A stretch of 64,000 bases of DNA from an uncultured Bacteroidales bacterium (GTDB taxonomy: Bacteria; Bacteroidota; Bacteroidia; Bacteroidales; UBA932): contig CASEBV010000027.1 in assembly GCA_949286415.1 (NCBI GenBank), forward strand, positions 1-64,000, read 5' to 3'. Numbering within the stretch: position 1 is the stretch's first letter; each line of letters starts with the position of its first letter. The position numbers were made by a program, and so were the translations under genes. The notes under the pieces are model-generated. The model had not been told where the DNA came from and did not search any database. It saw only the letters and a list, made by a program, of their open reading frames with translations. Positions 26,767 to 35,276 of the stretch are shown here, one piece after another.

Positions 26767-28494
26767 ATGGTACTTCAGATTCTGACTCTGATCGGTGCTC
26801 TTGGAATGTTTCTCTACGGTATGAACACCATGAGTTCCGGCCTGCAGAAAGCGGCAGGCGAAAAATTGAGGAACTTCCTGGCTGCAATGACTTCAAACCC
26901 GGTCAAAGGAGTGCTTACAGGGCTCGGAATCACAGCCATAATCCAGTCTTCAAGCGCCACCACCGTCATGGTCGTGGGCTTTGTGAACGCAGGCCTTCTG
27001 ACACTGACCCAGGCCGTAGGCGTCATCATGGGAGCGAACATAGGCACCACTGTGACTGCCTGGCTCATTTCCCTCCTCGGATTCAAGATGGACATATCGG
27101 TATTGTCCATACCCCTGATGGCAGTCGGGTTCATCTGTTCCATGGCCAAGAAGAGCAGGACCAAGAACATCGGGGAATTCATCATCGGATTTGCCCTCCT
27201 GTTCCTCGGTCTTTCTTTCATGAAAGAGTCTGTGCCTGACCTTGAGACTCATCCTGAGGTGCTTTCGTTCATCTCGAGATGGACAGGCTTCGGGTTCGGG
27301 TCAGTGCTGATATTCCTTGCATTCGGCACTCTACTCACCCTTGTCCTGCAGTCTTCGAGCGCGACAGTCGCCCTCACCCTCATCATGCTGAACATGGGCT
27401 GGATTCCGTTTGAGATGGCAGCGGCTATGGTACTCGGCGAGAACATCGGCACAACCATCACGGCCAACATAGCGGCAGCAGTCGGAAATGCCCAGGCCAA
27501 GCGGGCTGCAATAGCCCATACGCTGTTCAATATCACCGGCGTAATCTGGGCTCTGGCTCTTTTCAAGCCGTTCCTTGCCTTCATCGGTAAAATCATCACG
27601 CTGCTGGGCTACCCTGATCCTACCACCACCTCATTCGTAGGAGAAATGGGCGGAGAACAGACAGAGGCATCCACGGCGGCACTCTATGGCATCTCCATGC
27701 TGCACACAATGTTCAACCTCATCAACACCTGCATCCTGATATGGTTCATTCCATGGATTGTCAAAGCTGTGATGTGGATCATAAAGAGCCCGGCAAAGCC
27801 GGAGGAAGAAAACTTCAAGCTCAAGTACATCAATGCAGGGCATCTTGCGACAGCCGAGATGGCCATTGAGCAGGCCATGAAGGAAATCGTGCATTTTGCA
27901 GAAATCTCCAGAAAAGGACTCGGATATGTAAAGCTCGCCATCAATGAGCAGGACCCTGACAAATTCGAGGAATACCGTCAGAAACTCGTCAAATATGAGG
28001 AAATTTCAGACAGAATTGAATATGAAATAGCCTCTTTCATGAATTCCCTGTCAAAGGAAGACATCAGCGGGGACTCAAAGGCACAGATCAGGTCCATGTA
28101 CAAGATAATCAGCGAACTTGAAAGCCTCGGGGATTCCGGAGAGGCAATCAGCCGCATCCTGTCCAGGAAAAACGCCCACGGCAAGGTATTCGACAAGGAG
28201 GAAATCCGCACCCTCACCCTCATGACCGACCGCGTCGACAAGGCCTATGAAGTGATGATAGCCAACCTCGGCACCGGATACGGCTCCCTCAAGGACATCT
28301 CCAACGCGTATGACGCCGAGCAGGACATCAACGAAATGAGAAACAATCTCCGCGAGGAGGAAATCGTCAACATCGAGCACGACGGCAAGAATTATCAGAC
28401 AAGCGTCTACTACATGGACATCCTGTCAGAGCTTGAGACAATGGGTGACTTCATGATAAATGTGTCACAGGCCCTCGTCAAGAACAAGGAATGA
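26767..28494 (+). CDS. Na+/phosphate cotransporter (NptA/PNaS family) with PhoU-like domain
   Basis: A 575-residue protein. Two inverted Na/Pi repeats have the signature QSSSAT at ~65 and ~199 (IIQSSSATTVMVVGF, VLQSSSATVALTLIM) and GANIGTT / GENIGTT loops; 8-9 membrane helices in ~1-340. The C-terminal cytosolic PhoU-like helical domain spans ~365-560. It imports phosphate with sodium, or may act in phosphate sensing. The next gene, rlmD, starts inside its stop (ATGA), so they are co-transcribed. Confidence 0.92.
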   Translation: MVLQILTLIGALGMFLYGMNTMSSGLQKAAGEKLRNFLAAMTSNPVKGVLTGLGITAIIQSSSATTVMVVGFVNAGLLTLTQAVGVIMGANIGTTVTAWLISLLGFKMDISVLSIPLMAVGFICSMAKKSRTKNIGEFIIGFALLFLGLSFMKESVPDLETHPEVLSFISRWTGFGFGSVLIFLAFGTLLTLVLQSSSATVALTLIMLNMGWIPFEMAAAMVLGENIGTTITANIAAAVGNAQAKRAAIAHTLFNITGVIWALALFKPFLAFIGKIITLLGYPDPTTTSFVGEMGGEQTEASTAALYGISMLHTMFNLINTCILIWFIPWIVKAVMWIIKSPAKPEEENFKLKYINAGHLATAEMAIEQAMKEIVHFAEISRKGLGYVKLAINEQDPDKFEEYRQKLVKYEEISDRIEYEIASFMNSLSKEDISGDSKAQIRSMYKIISELESLGDSGEAISRILSRKNAHGKVFDKEEIRTLTLMTDRVDKAYEVMIANLGTGYGSLKDISNAYDAEQDINEMRNNLREEEIVNIEHDGKNYQTSVYYMDILSELETMGDFMINVSQALVKNKE

Positions 28495-29903
28495 TCATGT
28501 CAAGGAAGAAAAAGGACATCATACTCGAGAATGTCAGGATAGAGGCCGTGGCTGCCGAAGGCAAGGCTCTTGCAAGAATTGACGGCACAGTGCTTTTTGT
28601 CCAGTTCGCCGTTCCCGGAGACATCGTGGATGTCAAAGTGACAAAAAAGAAAAAGAACTATATGGAGGGCTTCATCCTCCGCATGGTTAGTCCGTCTCCG
28701 GACAGGCTCGAGCCGTTCTGCAGCCATTTCGGCACATGCGGAGGCTGCAAATGGCAGCCTCTCCCCTACAGGATGCAGCTTGAGGCAAAGCAGCAGCAGG
28801 TCTATGACCAGCTGGTCCGCATAGGACATCTTGATATCCCTGAGATACAGCCGATAATTCCTTCAGACAAGACGACATATTACCGCAACAAGCTTGAATT
28901 TACTTTCTCCAGCAGAAGATGGATAGACTCTTCCGAAGACCCTGAGACGCTATCTCCGCAGGAAAGATGCGGACTCGGCTTCCATGTCGGCCGTTTTTTT
29001 GACAAAGTCCTTGACATAAGACAGTGCTTTCTCCAGAAAGACCCGTCCAACGACATAAGGCTCTTTATCAAGGAGTATGCCCTGGCACACGGGCTTGAAT
29101 TCTTTGACATCAGGGAACATCACGGCTTTCTGCGCAACATGTTCATCCGCACCACAGAAAAAGGTGAAGTGATGCTGACTGTCTGCTTCTATCACGAAGA
29201 TACGGATGCCAGAACCGCCCTGCTTGACGCTGTCGCGGAAAGATTCCCAGAAATAGTGTCATTATATTATGTCATAAACGGCAAGCCGAACGATTCGATT
29301 GCGGACCAGGAATGCATCCTCTACAAGGGACAGGAAGCCGTATATGAGGAAATGGAGGGACTCAGGTTCAAGATCGGCCCAAAGTCATTCTACCAGACCA
29401 ATGCCGGACAGGCATACAAGCTCTACTGCACCGCAAGGGAATTTGCGGGACTCAGCGGAAAAGAACTTGTCTATGACCTTTATACCGGCACAGGGACCAT
29501 TGCTCAGTTCGTCTCTGCGAAGGCATCCAAAGTGATAGGCATCGAATATGTCCCCGAAGCAATAGCCGATGCGAAAATCAACGCCGAAGCCAACGGCATC
29601 GGAAACTGCGATTTTTTTGCCGGGGACATGAAGGACATCCTCACTGAGGACTTTATCTCCGTCCACGGACGGCCCGATGTCATAATCCTTGACCCGCCGA
29701 GGGCAGGAATCCACCCTGATGTGGCTAAAGTGATTCTTGAGGCAGAACCCTCCAGAATAGTGTATGTCAGCTGCAATCCGGCATCGCAGGCAAGAGATCT
29801 GGCGATACTCTGCACCAAATACCGCATCACGGCGGTAAGACCAGTGGACATGTTCCCGCACACTCACCATGTGGAGAACGTAGTGGCACTGGAGCGTCTT
29901 TAA
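28491..29903 (+). CDS. rlmD: 23S rRNA (uracil-5-)-methyltransferase RlmD (RumA family)
   Basis: A 470-residue protein. An N-terminal TRAM domain (~5-65) is followed by a [4Fe-4S] cluster site (CSHFGTCGGCKW and a later Cys), an RNA-binding middle domain, and the SAM-binding YDLYTGTGTIAQF (~327). The active-site Cys is in YVSCNPASQARDL. RumA-type enzymes place m5U on 23S rRNA, but Bacteroidota copies may differ in site. The start ATG overlaps the previous stop; a second in-frame ATG (28497) is possible. Confidence 0.88.
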   Translation: MIMSRKKKDIILENVRIEAVAAEGKALARIDGTVLFVQFAVPGDIVDVKVTKKKKNYMEGFILRMVSPSPDRLEPFCSHFGTCGGCKWQPLPYRMQLEAKQQQVYDQLVRIGHLDIPEIQPIIPSDKTTYYRNKLEFTFSSRRWIDSSEDPETLSPQERCGLGFHVGRFFDKVLDIRQCFLQKDPSNDIRLFIKEYALAHGLEFFDIREHHGFLRNMFIRTTEKGEVMLTVCFYHEDTDARTALLDAVAERFPEIVSLYYVINGKPNDSIADQECILYKGQEAVYEEMEGLRFKIGPKSFYQTNAGQAYKLYCTAREFAGLSGKELVYDLYTGTGTIAQFVSAKASKVIGIEYVPEAIADAKINAEANGIGNCDFFAGDMKDILTEDFISVHGRPDVIILDPPRAGIHPDVAKVILEAEPSRIVYVSCNPASQARDLAILCTKYRITAVRPVDMFPHTHHVENVVALERL

Positions 29904-29922
29904 AAGTATTCACGTAAAATAT

Positions 29923-29968
29923 ATCACGGCCGATGGACAGGAACAAAAGTCCGTTGGCCGTGATTTTT
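29923..29968 (+). terminator. Rho-independent terminator after rlmD
   Basis: ATCACGGCC-GATGGAC pairs with GTCC-GTT-GGCCGTGAT (29923-29964), then TTTTT. A strong stem closes the Na/Pi-rlmD unit before the AT-rich strip. Confidence 0.8.
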
Positions 29969-30039
29969 ATCATAAAATGTAGCAGAAGGTATTCTGAAAA
30001 AGCCAATACTCCTTAGTGAAATCTAAATCAGCATAACGA

Positions 30040-30336
30040 TCAATCACATTTAACAAGAGTCCTGCCGCCAATCACTAAATATATCCGGCCATTTCGTTCA
30101 TACCATTTTCCTTTATTGATGCTTCCTGAAGAATCAGAAAAAGTAAATGTTCCGTCTTCTTTTTCTTCCAATATTGAAAAAGAACCGGCGCTATAATTGC
30201 CTATATACAAAAAAATATATGAGCTCGTAACTTCAACAAAAGAGCCGTCATCTGCGCAATATTTGCCCGTAGGTATAGCCCATAGAGAAAACACCATTCC
30301 GAACAATAGCACGACAATAAGAATTAGTTTCTTCAT
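30040..30336 (-). CDS. Very small exported protein, unknown
   Basis: 98 residues. The signal peptide MKKLILIVVLLFGMVFSLWA is cut before IPTGKY. The mature ~78 residues are short beta strands with a repeated design (GTFTFSDSSG, GRIYLVIGG) and two Cys (KYCADD and the penultimate VKCD), which could form a disulfide. It is the last of a row of small minus-strand genes in AT-rich DNA. No known family. Confidence 0.55.
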   Translation of the reverse strand: MKKLILIVVLLFGMVFSLWAIPTGKYCADDGSFVEVTSSYIFLYIGNYSAGSFSILEEKEDGTFTFSDSSGSINKGKWYERNGRIYLVIGGRTLVKCD

Positions 30337-30351
30337 AAATAATTGTAGTAA

Positions 30352-30672
30352 TTATAAATTAAAGAAATAAATACCATTGGCATAGTGACTATACCCGCTC
30401 CTTTTGTCGTTTTCATTATTGGCGTAAGGATTCGGATACACTCTATAAGTACCGCCGTCTATAGTTATCATATTTGTCTCATCATTATAACTTCCGGATT
30501 TACTGTGATTTGTCACATAACCCTTAATCATAACGACGCGAACAGTACGGACTGCAGCAGACCTGATTTCAGAATAAACATTTTCTGAAAAATTCATTGA
30601 AGATGATGCATATGGAAATGCAATCAGACAACAAGCGACTAATATTGCCGCTGAAATTAAATTGTTTTTCAT
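30352..30672 (-). CDS. Very small exported protein, unknown
   Basis: 106 residues. The signal peptide is LISAAILVACCLIAFPYASS. The mature part has VRTVRVVMIKGYVTNHS and NMITIDGGTYRVYPNPYANN, giving a Tyr/Asn-rich beta protein. 15 bases separate its stop from the next small gene. No family is recognised. Confidence 0.55.
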   Translation of the reverse strand: MKNNLISAAILVACCLIAFPYASSSMNFSENVYSEIRSAAVRTVRVVMIKGYVTNHSKSGSYNDETNMITIDGGTYRVYPNPYANNENDKRSGYSHYANGIYFFNL

Positions 30673-30690
30673 AATATTATTAGTGTTATA

Positions 30691-30984
30691 TTAAAGATTT
30701 TGGACTATATATCCACTGCCATTGCATTTTGAACAAGTAAGATATGTTTCAGAATATCCTTTATAATCACATCCCGAACACCCTTTCCCGGCGCATGCTG
30801 CATGTCTCTTTTTAATAGTAATATGGCCTTTCCCGTTACATCTCGGACATTTTTTCTTTAATTTCATTTGTTCTGATGGTATTGTCTGAGAATATTCCGG
30901 ATTCATATTGCCATGACAAATCAGAGTAGTATCAACGAATGTTGCAGCGAACATTACTGTCAACACGATAATTAATTTTCTCAT
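30691..30984 (-). CDS. Small exported protein with DnaJ-type CxxCxGxG zinc repeats
   Basis: 97 residues. A signal peptide (MRKLIIVLTVMFAATFVDT) is followed by a Cys-rich domain: KKCPRCNGKGHI (~44), CAGKGCSGCDYKGY (~64) and TCSKCNGSGYI (~83), the spacing of DnaJ/TSI-type zinc fingers. Such motifs normally work in the cytosol; here the protein seems exported. Role unknown; a redox or metal-binding envelope protein is possible. Confidence 0.65.
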   Translation of the reverse strand: MRKLIIVLTVMFAATFVDTTLICHGNMNPEYSQTIPSEQMKLKKKCPRCNGKGHITIKKRHAACAGKGCSGCDYKGYSETYLTCSKCNGSGYIVQNL

Positions 30985-31003
30985 TTACTGAATATTATTG
31001 TTA

Positions 31004-31186
31004 TCAATACTTATACTCATCTGGCGCAGTCTGATTCCATCCATATCTGAATCCTTCCTGAAAATCCGGGTCCATTGGATCACATGACATGAACATCGAT
31101 ACTGCTGTCAGCAGAGACAAAACAAGAAAGATCATTTTCCTGATACTTTTCTTTTTAGTTGTAGCAATAGTTGTTTCCATAAACAA
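31004..31186 (-). CDS. Very small lipoprotein
   Basis: 60 residues: a basic N-terminus, a hydrophobic helix MIFLVLSLLTAV and lipobox SMFMSC; mature CDPMDPDFQEGFRYGWNQ. The acidic residues after the Cys (DPMDPD) resemble export signals of surface lipoproteins. Start at 31186 or the in-frame ATG at 31180. Confidence 0.5.
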   Translation of the reverse strand: MFMETTIATTKKKSIRKMIFLVLSLLTAVSMFMSCDPMDPDFQEGFRYGWNQTAPDEYKY

Positions 31187-31201
31187 ACGCTTTAAATGAT
31201 T

Positions 31202-31666
31202 TTATTTTTTGTAATAAACCGTTCCTGCAATTGACAATGAACGCACAGTCTGACGATCAGGTCCATAAGTAAATGATCCCTTATATATTACTCTGCCATT
31301 ATCAATCAGGCGAATTTCATTGCCAATTACTGAATATTCACATGAAACTTCCAATCTGTCATAATAGTACATTTCGCATTTTCCGGAACTATACAGATAA
31401 ATTTCTCGGCCGTCTCTGCTTTTCAGTCTTTGATTATGCCTGAATACAACATCAGATTCTAATTGAAAATTCTCCAATCCTTCATTCTGTATCGGATTCA
31501 TGGCTACGGTTCCTGCATTTTCGGTATAGGTGAAATTATAATTGATGTATTCAAAAGATAATGAAATCATTTCTGATTCAGAATACACATGAGAATAATT
31601 CTCATTGGCATTGACATTGATGCAAAGAAATGGCATCAAAATTAAAAATAAAGCTAAAGTTTTCAT
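31202..31666 (-). CDS. Small exported protein, unknown
   Basis: 154 residues. The signal peptide MKTLALFLILMPFLCINVNA is cut before NENYS. The mature part is Tyr/Asn-rich and strand-forming; the end (RLIDNGRVIYKGSFTYG and the SIAGTVYYKK tail) has a lipocalin-like feel but no motif to support it. First clearly intact gene of the strip. Confidence 0.55.
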   Translation of the reverse strand: MKTLALFLILMPFLCINVNANENYSHVYSESEMISLSFEYINYNFTYTENAGTVAMNPIQNEGLENFQLESDVVFRHNQRLKSRDGREIYLYSSGKCEMYYYDRLEVSCEYSVIGNEIRLIDNGRVIYKGSFTYGPDRQTVRSLSIAGTVYYKK

Positions 31667-31915
31667 ATAAAAAATTTTTAATAGAGTTGAAAATAAAGTT
31701 TTTTAATATTAATACTGTGTTTGCAAACACAGGTAATGAGTAAATCAGGCAACCCGACTTGGCTTGGGACTCTGATATAGCCTCACCCAAATAAGTTCGG
31801 CCGCTTGAAGATTCCTGATAACCTTGGGCTGCGCCCGGAAGGCCACTGAACAATGCACTGCATGATGTGCAAAAGAATGCCGTAATAATTACAGCAATAG
31901 CTATAATTTTTTCAT
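31602..31915 (-). pseudogene. Lipoprotein gene broken by a one-base loss in an A run
   Basis: From ATG 31915 the frame reads M-K-K-L-stop because the A run (31907-31912) has six bases. With seven it would read MKKIIAIAVIITAFFCTSCS, a perfect lipoprotein signal with lipobox FFCTSC, continuing into an open frame (LFSGLPGAAQGYQESSSGRTYL). The open frame then runs past a palindrome and overlaps the start of the gene at 31666, so its original end was probably near 31740. Read as a decayed or slip-prone (phase-variable) gene, or an assembly error. Confidence 0.6.
31715..31732. repeat. Perfect 18-base palindrome
   Basis: CTGTGTTTGCAAACACAG is self-complementary with no loop. It lies between the broken lipoprotein and the 31666 start, about 50 bases upstream of that gene, so it may be an operator or a terminator stem without T-tract. 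Confidence 0.5.
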
Positions 31916-31934
31916 GTCATTAATAATTTAAAGG

Positions 31935-32228
31935 TTAATTAATAACACATCCAAACAGCATTGTCTGAAGAAAATGGGGGAAAATCACAGATCCGAATAC
32001 ATACAAAAAACGCAGGTTCTCCCATTTTTCTTTTAGCTTTGAGGTCCTGAGAAAACCCTGTAATAAAAGAAAGGAATAGAATACCTGCGTGTATAACAGG
32101 CATCCACTCGCAATGTTCTCTATTACATTTTGAAATTTCTCAGGTTCCAAAGCCAAGAACAATGCAGCAAATGCAACATTATTTATTTCAATAACAGAAG
32201 TAAAAAGAACTTCTGTAATTCGTTTCAA
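31935..32228 (-). CDS. Doubtful membrane protein frame
   Basis: 97 codons, hydrophobic (NVAFAALFLALEPEK, VFYSFLLLQGFLRT), but the only start is TTG at 32228, which overlaps a TAACTTTG -7 box, so it would not lie in that transcript. No family is recognised. It may be leader sequence or a decayed gene. It is listed because nothing else explains this stretch. Confidence 0.25.
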   Translation of the reverse strand: MKRITEVLFTSVIEINNVAFAALFLALEPEKFQNVIENIASGCLLYTQVFYSFLLLQGFLRTSKLKEKWENLRFLYVFGSVIFPHFLQTMLFGCVIN

Positions 32229-32255
32229 AGTTAGTAATTTTTAATTATACGCAAA
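32226..32255 (-). promoter_or_regulatory. Candidate promoter of the small-protein strip
   Basis: On the minus strand TTTG (32255-32252), 18 bases, TAACTTTG (32233-32226). Confidence 0.45.
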
Positions 32256-32348
32256 ATATTTTAGCTGATTTTGAACAACAAGCCAAGAGTACCCGTACAA
32301 TTTGGATGTATTTTTACGGACAGGCATTATTTCAGACGATATTTTTTA

Positions 32349-32356
32349 TAACTTTG
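32349..32356 (+). promoter_or_regulatory. -7 element of the hdr/cysteate-synthase operon
   Basis: TAACTTTG lies 29 bases before the hdrC ATG (32386), the right distance for a short leader. The -33 side is weak (AT-rich, no TTTG at spacing 19-21), hinting that an activator may be needed. Confidence 0.5.
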
Positions 32357-32385
32357 CAGAATTACGTGTACTACAAACAGCAAAA

Positions 32386-33090
32386 ATGGGTAAACTTTAC
32401 GATGAACTGGCCAAGGACTACAGAGTCAGGGAGGGACTCAAGACCTGCATCAACTGCGGTACCTGCACTGCCATCTGTCCTGCAGCCGAATTCTATAAAT
32501 ACGACCCCAGGAAGATTGTTGACATAGTTCAGAGCAAGGACGAGGCGGCAATCGAGAAACTGCTCAAGAGCGACGTGATCTGGTACTGCGGGGAATGCAT
32601 GTCCTGCGTGACGAGATGTCCGAGGAAAAATGCCCCGGGGCTTGTCATCATGGCCCTGCGCAATCTGTCCGCCAGGCTGGGTTACTTCGTATGCTCGGAA
32701 AAGGGGCGGCAGCTGTATCCTCTGACAAAAATTCTCACAGGCAACATACTCAACTACGGATATTGCGTCTATCCGGACACATTCAGATGGGAAGACCATG
32801 TGGAATCCGGACCAGTCATGAAATGGCATCTGGAACACAAGGAAGACACCTTTGCCAGGGTCGGCGCTAATTTCAAGGGAGACGGCCCGGGAATCCTGAG
32901 GAAAATCCCACAGGAATCACTTGACGAGCTGAAGAGCATCTTTGATGTCACGGGTGGCACTGAAAGAATCGAGGCGGTGAACAAATTTTCAGAGGAAAAG
33001 GCAGCCGAGATGGGAATGGACATGGATGAATATTTAGAAGAGACATTCACCCATATTTCCCCCGGACATCTTAACAGTGAAGAGGATTAG
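32386..33090 (+). CDS. HdrC-like dicluster ferredoxin subunit
   Basis: A 234-residue cytosolic protein. Two [4Fe-4S] sites: CINCGTCTAICP (~20-31) and CGECMSCVTRCP (~70-81), the arrangement of heterodisulfide reductase subunit C. A long C-terminal helical extension (~95-234) resembles HdrC1 of sulfur-oxidising sHdr complexes more than the short methanogen HdrC. ATG 32386 was chosen because it lies downstream of the -7 box; upstream in-frame starts do not. It begins a seven-gene unit and should pass electrons between HdrA and HdrB. Confidence 0.88.
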   Translation: MGKLYDELAKDYRVREGLKTCINCGTCTAICPAAEFYKYDPRKIVDIVQSKDEAAIEKLLKSDVIWYCGECMSCVTRCPRKNAPGLVIMALRNLSARLGYFVCSEKGRQLYPLTKILTGNILNYGYCVYPDTFRWEDHVESGPVMKWHLEHKEDTFARVGANFKGDGPGILRKIPQESLDELKSIFDVTGGTERIEAVNKFSEEKAAEMGMDMDEYLEETFTHISPGHLNSEED

Positions 33091-33113
33091 CCTCTGACAG
33101 AAAAGACAGAACC

Positions 33114-34184
33114 ATGATTTATCAAGGAAAACAGAAGATATGGGCGGATTATCAGAAAGAAATTCCGGATGACCGCTGGTATTATGTGAGGAGCTGCATC
33201 AGGCAGAACTTTTTCCCGGGAGCGGAAAAGATGTTCATGGAGATATGCCGCAATGTGCTCAAGAAGGACTTTTACGAAAGCGCAAGCCACACCACATGCG
33301 GAGGCATCGCCTATCACTGCGACACCATCCCGCAGGAGACGGTGATGACTATCGTGGCAAGGCAGTTTGCCCTTATGACGGAAGCCGGATATGAGAATTA
33401 TGTGGCTTCATGCATCACCTCTTTCGGCAACTACATCGAAATCCTCGAGACATGGAACGAGTTCCCGGAGCTCGAGGCAAAGATACGCGAGATGCTCTGG
33501 AAGGCATGCCGCAGGGAATTCAACAAGCCGAAATATGTGGCGCATGCAAGCGACCTCATATACAAATACAGGAATCTCATCGCGGAAAGGGCGAAATACC
33601 GCCTGATAAACAAGAATACCGGAGAGCCGCTCAAGGTGGTCGAGCACATCGGATGCCACTACTCCAAGATGTTCCCTTCCAAGGGCGTCGGAGGGGCCGA
33701 ATACCCTTATGTGCTCTGCGGAATGGTCGAGGCCTGGGGCGGCAATGTGATTGACTATCCCGAGAGACGCCATTGCTGCGGCTACGGCTTCAGGCAATAC
33801 CATATCAAGGCCAACAGAGGCTATTCAATCTCCAACACCCACAAGAAATTCGAGTCCATGGAGCCTTACCATCCGGACATGATCATCACCAACTGCCCGG
33901 GATGTCCGTACTTTATGGACAGATGGCAGTATGCAATCGCGGAGATGGAAGGCAAGACCTACGGGGAGAACGGGTACGGTATCCCCGTCTTCACATACGA
34001 GGAAGTCGCAGGTCTTGTGCTCGGATATGACCCGTGGGACCTCGGGCTGCAGCTGCATCAGGTCGCTGTCGAGCCACTTCTTGACAAGATAGGCATAGAA
34101 TATGACCCGAAAAGGAAATATGAGGGGCTGAACCACAAGGACCTGCTCAAACCGGAACTTCCGGGAGTGCTCAGATGCTGCTGA
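33114..34184 (+). CDS. HdrB-like CCG-domain subunit
   Basis: A 356-residue protein. The C-terminal CCG motif is complete: CHYSKMFP (~183), RRHCCGYG (~222) and ITNCPGCPYFMD (~260), the ligands of the non-cubane [4Fe-4S] site that cleaves disulfides. The N-terminal copy is altered: TTCGG in place of CCG and SCITSFG in place of CxxC, so it may bind no or a different cluster. It follows HdrC by 23 bases. In methanogens HdrB reduces CoM-S-S-CoB; neither cofactor is known in Bacteroidota, so a different thiol/disulfide substrate is implied. Confidence 0.85.
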   Translation: MIYQGKQKIWADYQKEIPDDRWYYVRSCIRQNFFPGAEKMFMEICRNVLKKDFYESASHTTCGGIAYHCDTIPQETVMTIVARQFALMTEAGYENYVASCITSFGNYIEILETWNEFPELEAKIREMLWKACRREFNKPKYVAHASDLIYKYRNLIAERAKYRLINKNTGEPLKVVEHIGCHYSKMFPSKGVGGAEYPYVLCGMVEAWGGNVIDYPERRHCCGYGFRQYHIKANRGYSISNTHKKFESMEPYHPDMIITNCPGCPYFMDRWQYAIAEMEGKTYGENGYGIPVFTYEEVAGLVLGYDPWDLGLQLHQVAVEPLLDKIGIEYDPKRKYEGLNHKDLLKPELPGVLRCC

Positions 34185-34253
34185 CACGGATTCCGTGCTG
34201 CCGGGCATCAAGCCGCTGTAAAATATTTTCAAAAACCGATGAAAGCCGTATAA

Positions 34254-35276
34254 ATGAAAGAGAACATCCTTATAATAGGCGGGGGCATCGCAGGACTTGA
34301 GGCTGCCGCACAACTCCTCAGACTGGGCTACAATCCTATAATTGTGGAAAAAGAAGACCATCTCGGCGGCCATGTGGCCGGATGGAACAGACTTTTTCCT
34401 GATATGAGCCCTGCAGAAGACCTTGTCGCAAGGCTCACCGAGGCAGCAGGAGAAGCCAACATTTTCCTCAATACCAGGATAGCCTTTGTCAACAAGCTGA
34501 AAGACAGCTATAACATAATGCTGACCAACGGCATCTCGGTCATCACCAGAATACTGCTCTTCGCCACCGGATTCTCGCTCTTCGATGCCTCCAAGAAAGA
34601 GGAATACGGATATGGCGTATATGACAAGGTCATGACCAACAGGGACCTTGAGAACTGGTTCAACACCGGGCAGGACGAAAGGATTCCGGAAGAAGGACCG
34701 AGGGCTATGGGCTTCGTGCACTGCGTGGGCTCAAGAGACGAAAAGGCAAAGAACCCGCAGTGTTCAAAAGTCTGCTGCATCACTGCCGTAAAACAGGCCA
34801 TTGAGATGAAGCAGAAATTCCCTGATGCAATGGTATACTGCTTCTACATGGATCTGAGGATGTTCGGAAAAAAATACGAGGATTTCTACATCAGCGCGCA
34901 GCGTGACTACGGAGTCCGCTTCATCAGAGGACGCGTGTCGGAAGTCAGCGAAAACATTGAGGGCAACCTCGTGGTCAAGGCAGAGGACACATTGTCCGGC
35001 AAGCCGATAAAAGTCACACTCGACCTGCTCGTGCTTATGTCCGGAATTGTATGCAACCAGGAGATATGCAAGTCGGCGGCCCAGCTTTCTCTTCCGATGG
35101 ACTCGGACGGCTTCCTCAAGAGCAGGGACAATGTCGCGGATATAATTGAGTCACCCAAGGAAGGAATCTTCTACGCCGGGGCCTGCACTGGACCGAAGAC
35201 AGTCCCGGAGACACTTGCCGAGGCCCGTTCGGCGGCTCTGGAGATACACAATTATATCATAAGCAGCAGGAAATGA
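34254..35276 (+). CDS. HdrA-like FAD/Fe-S subunit, short form
   Basis: A 340-residue protein. The FAD Rossmann motif is ILIIGGGIAGLEAA (~5-18). HdrA/QmoA signature Cys are in HCVGSRDEKAKNPQCSKVCC (~161-180), and the FAD-binding end is in EGIFYAGACTGPKTVPETLAEARSAA. There are no extra ferredoxin, MvhD or FdhB domains, unlike electron-bifurcating HdrA. The size and simple layout match sHdrA of sulfur oxidisers and QmoA. It overlaps the next gene by ATGA. Confidence 0.88.
   Translation: MKENILIIGGGIAGLEAAAQLLRLGYNPIIVEKEDHLGGHVAGWNRLFPDMSPAEDLVARLTEAAGEANIFLNTRIAFVNKLKDSYNIMLTNGISVITRILLFATGFSLFDASKKEEYGYGVYDKVMTNRDLENWFNTGQDERIPEEGPRAMGFVHCVGSRDEKAKNPQCSKVCCITAVKQAIEMKQKFPDAMVYCFYMDLRMFGKKYEDFYISAQRDYGVRFIRGRVSEVSENIEGNLVVKAEDTLSGKPIKVTLDLLVLMSGIVCNQEICKSAAQLSLPMDSDGFLKSRDNVADIIESPKEGIFYAGACTGPKTVPETLAEARSAALEIHNYIISSRK

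Noticed and set aside
33825-34721. 298-codon minus-strand frame
   Set aside because: Antisense to hdrB and hdrA, whose Cys motifs and FAD motif are unmistakable.
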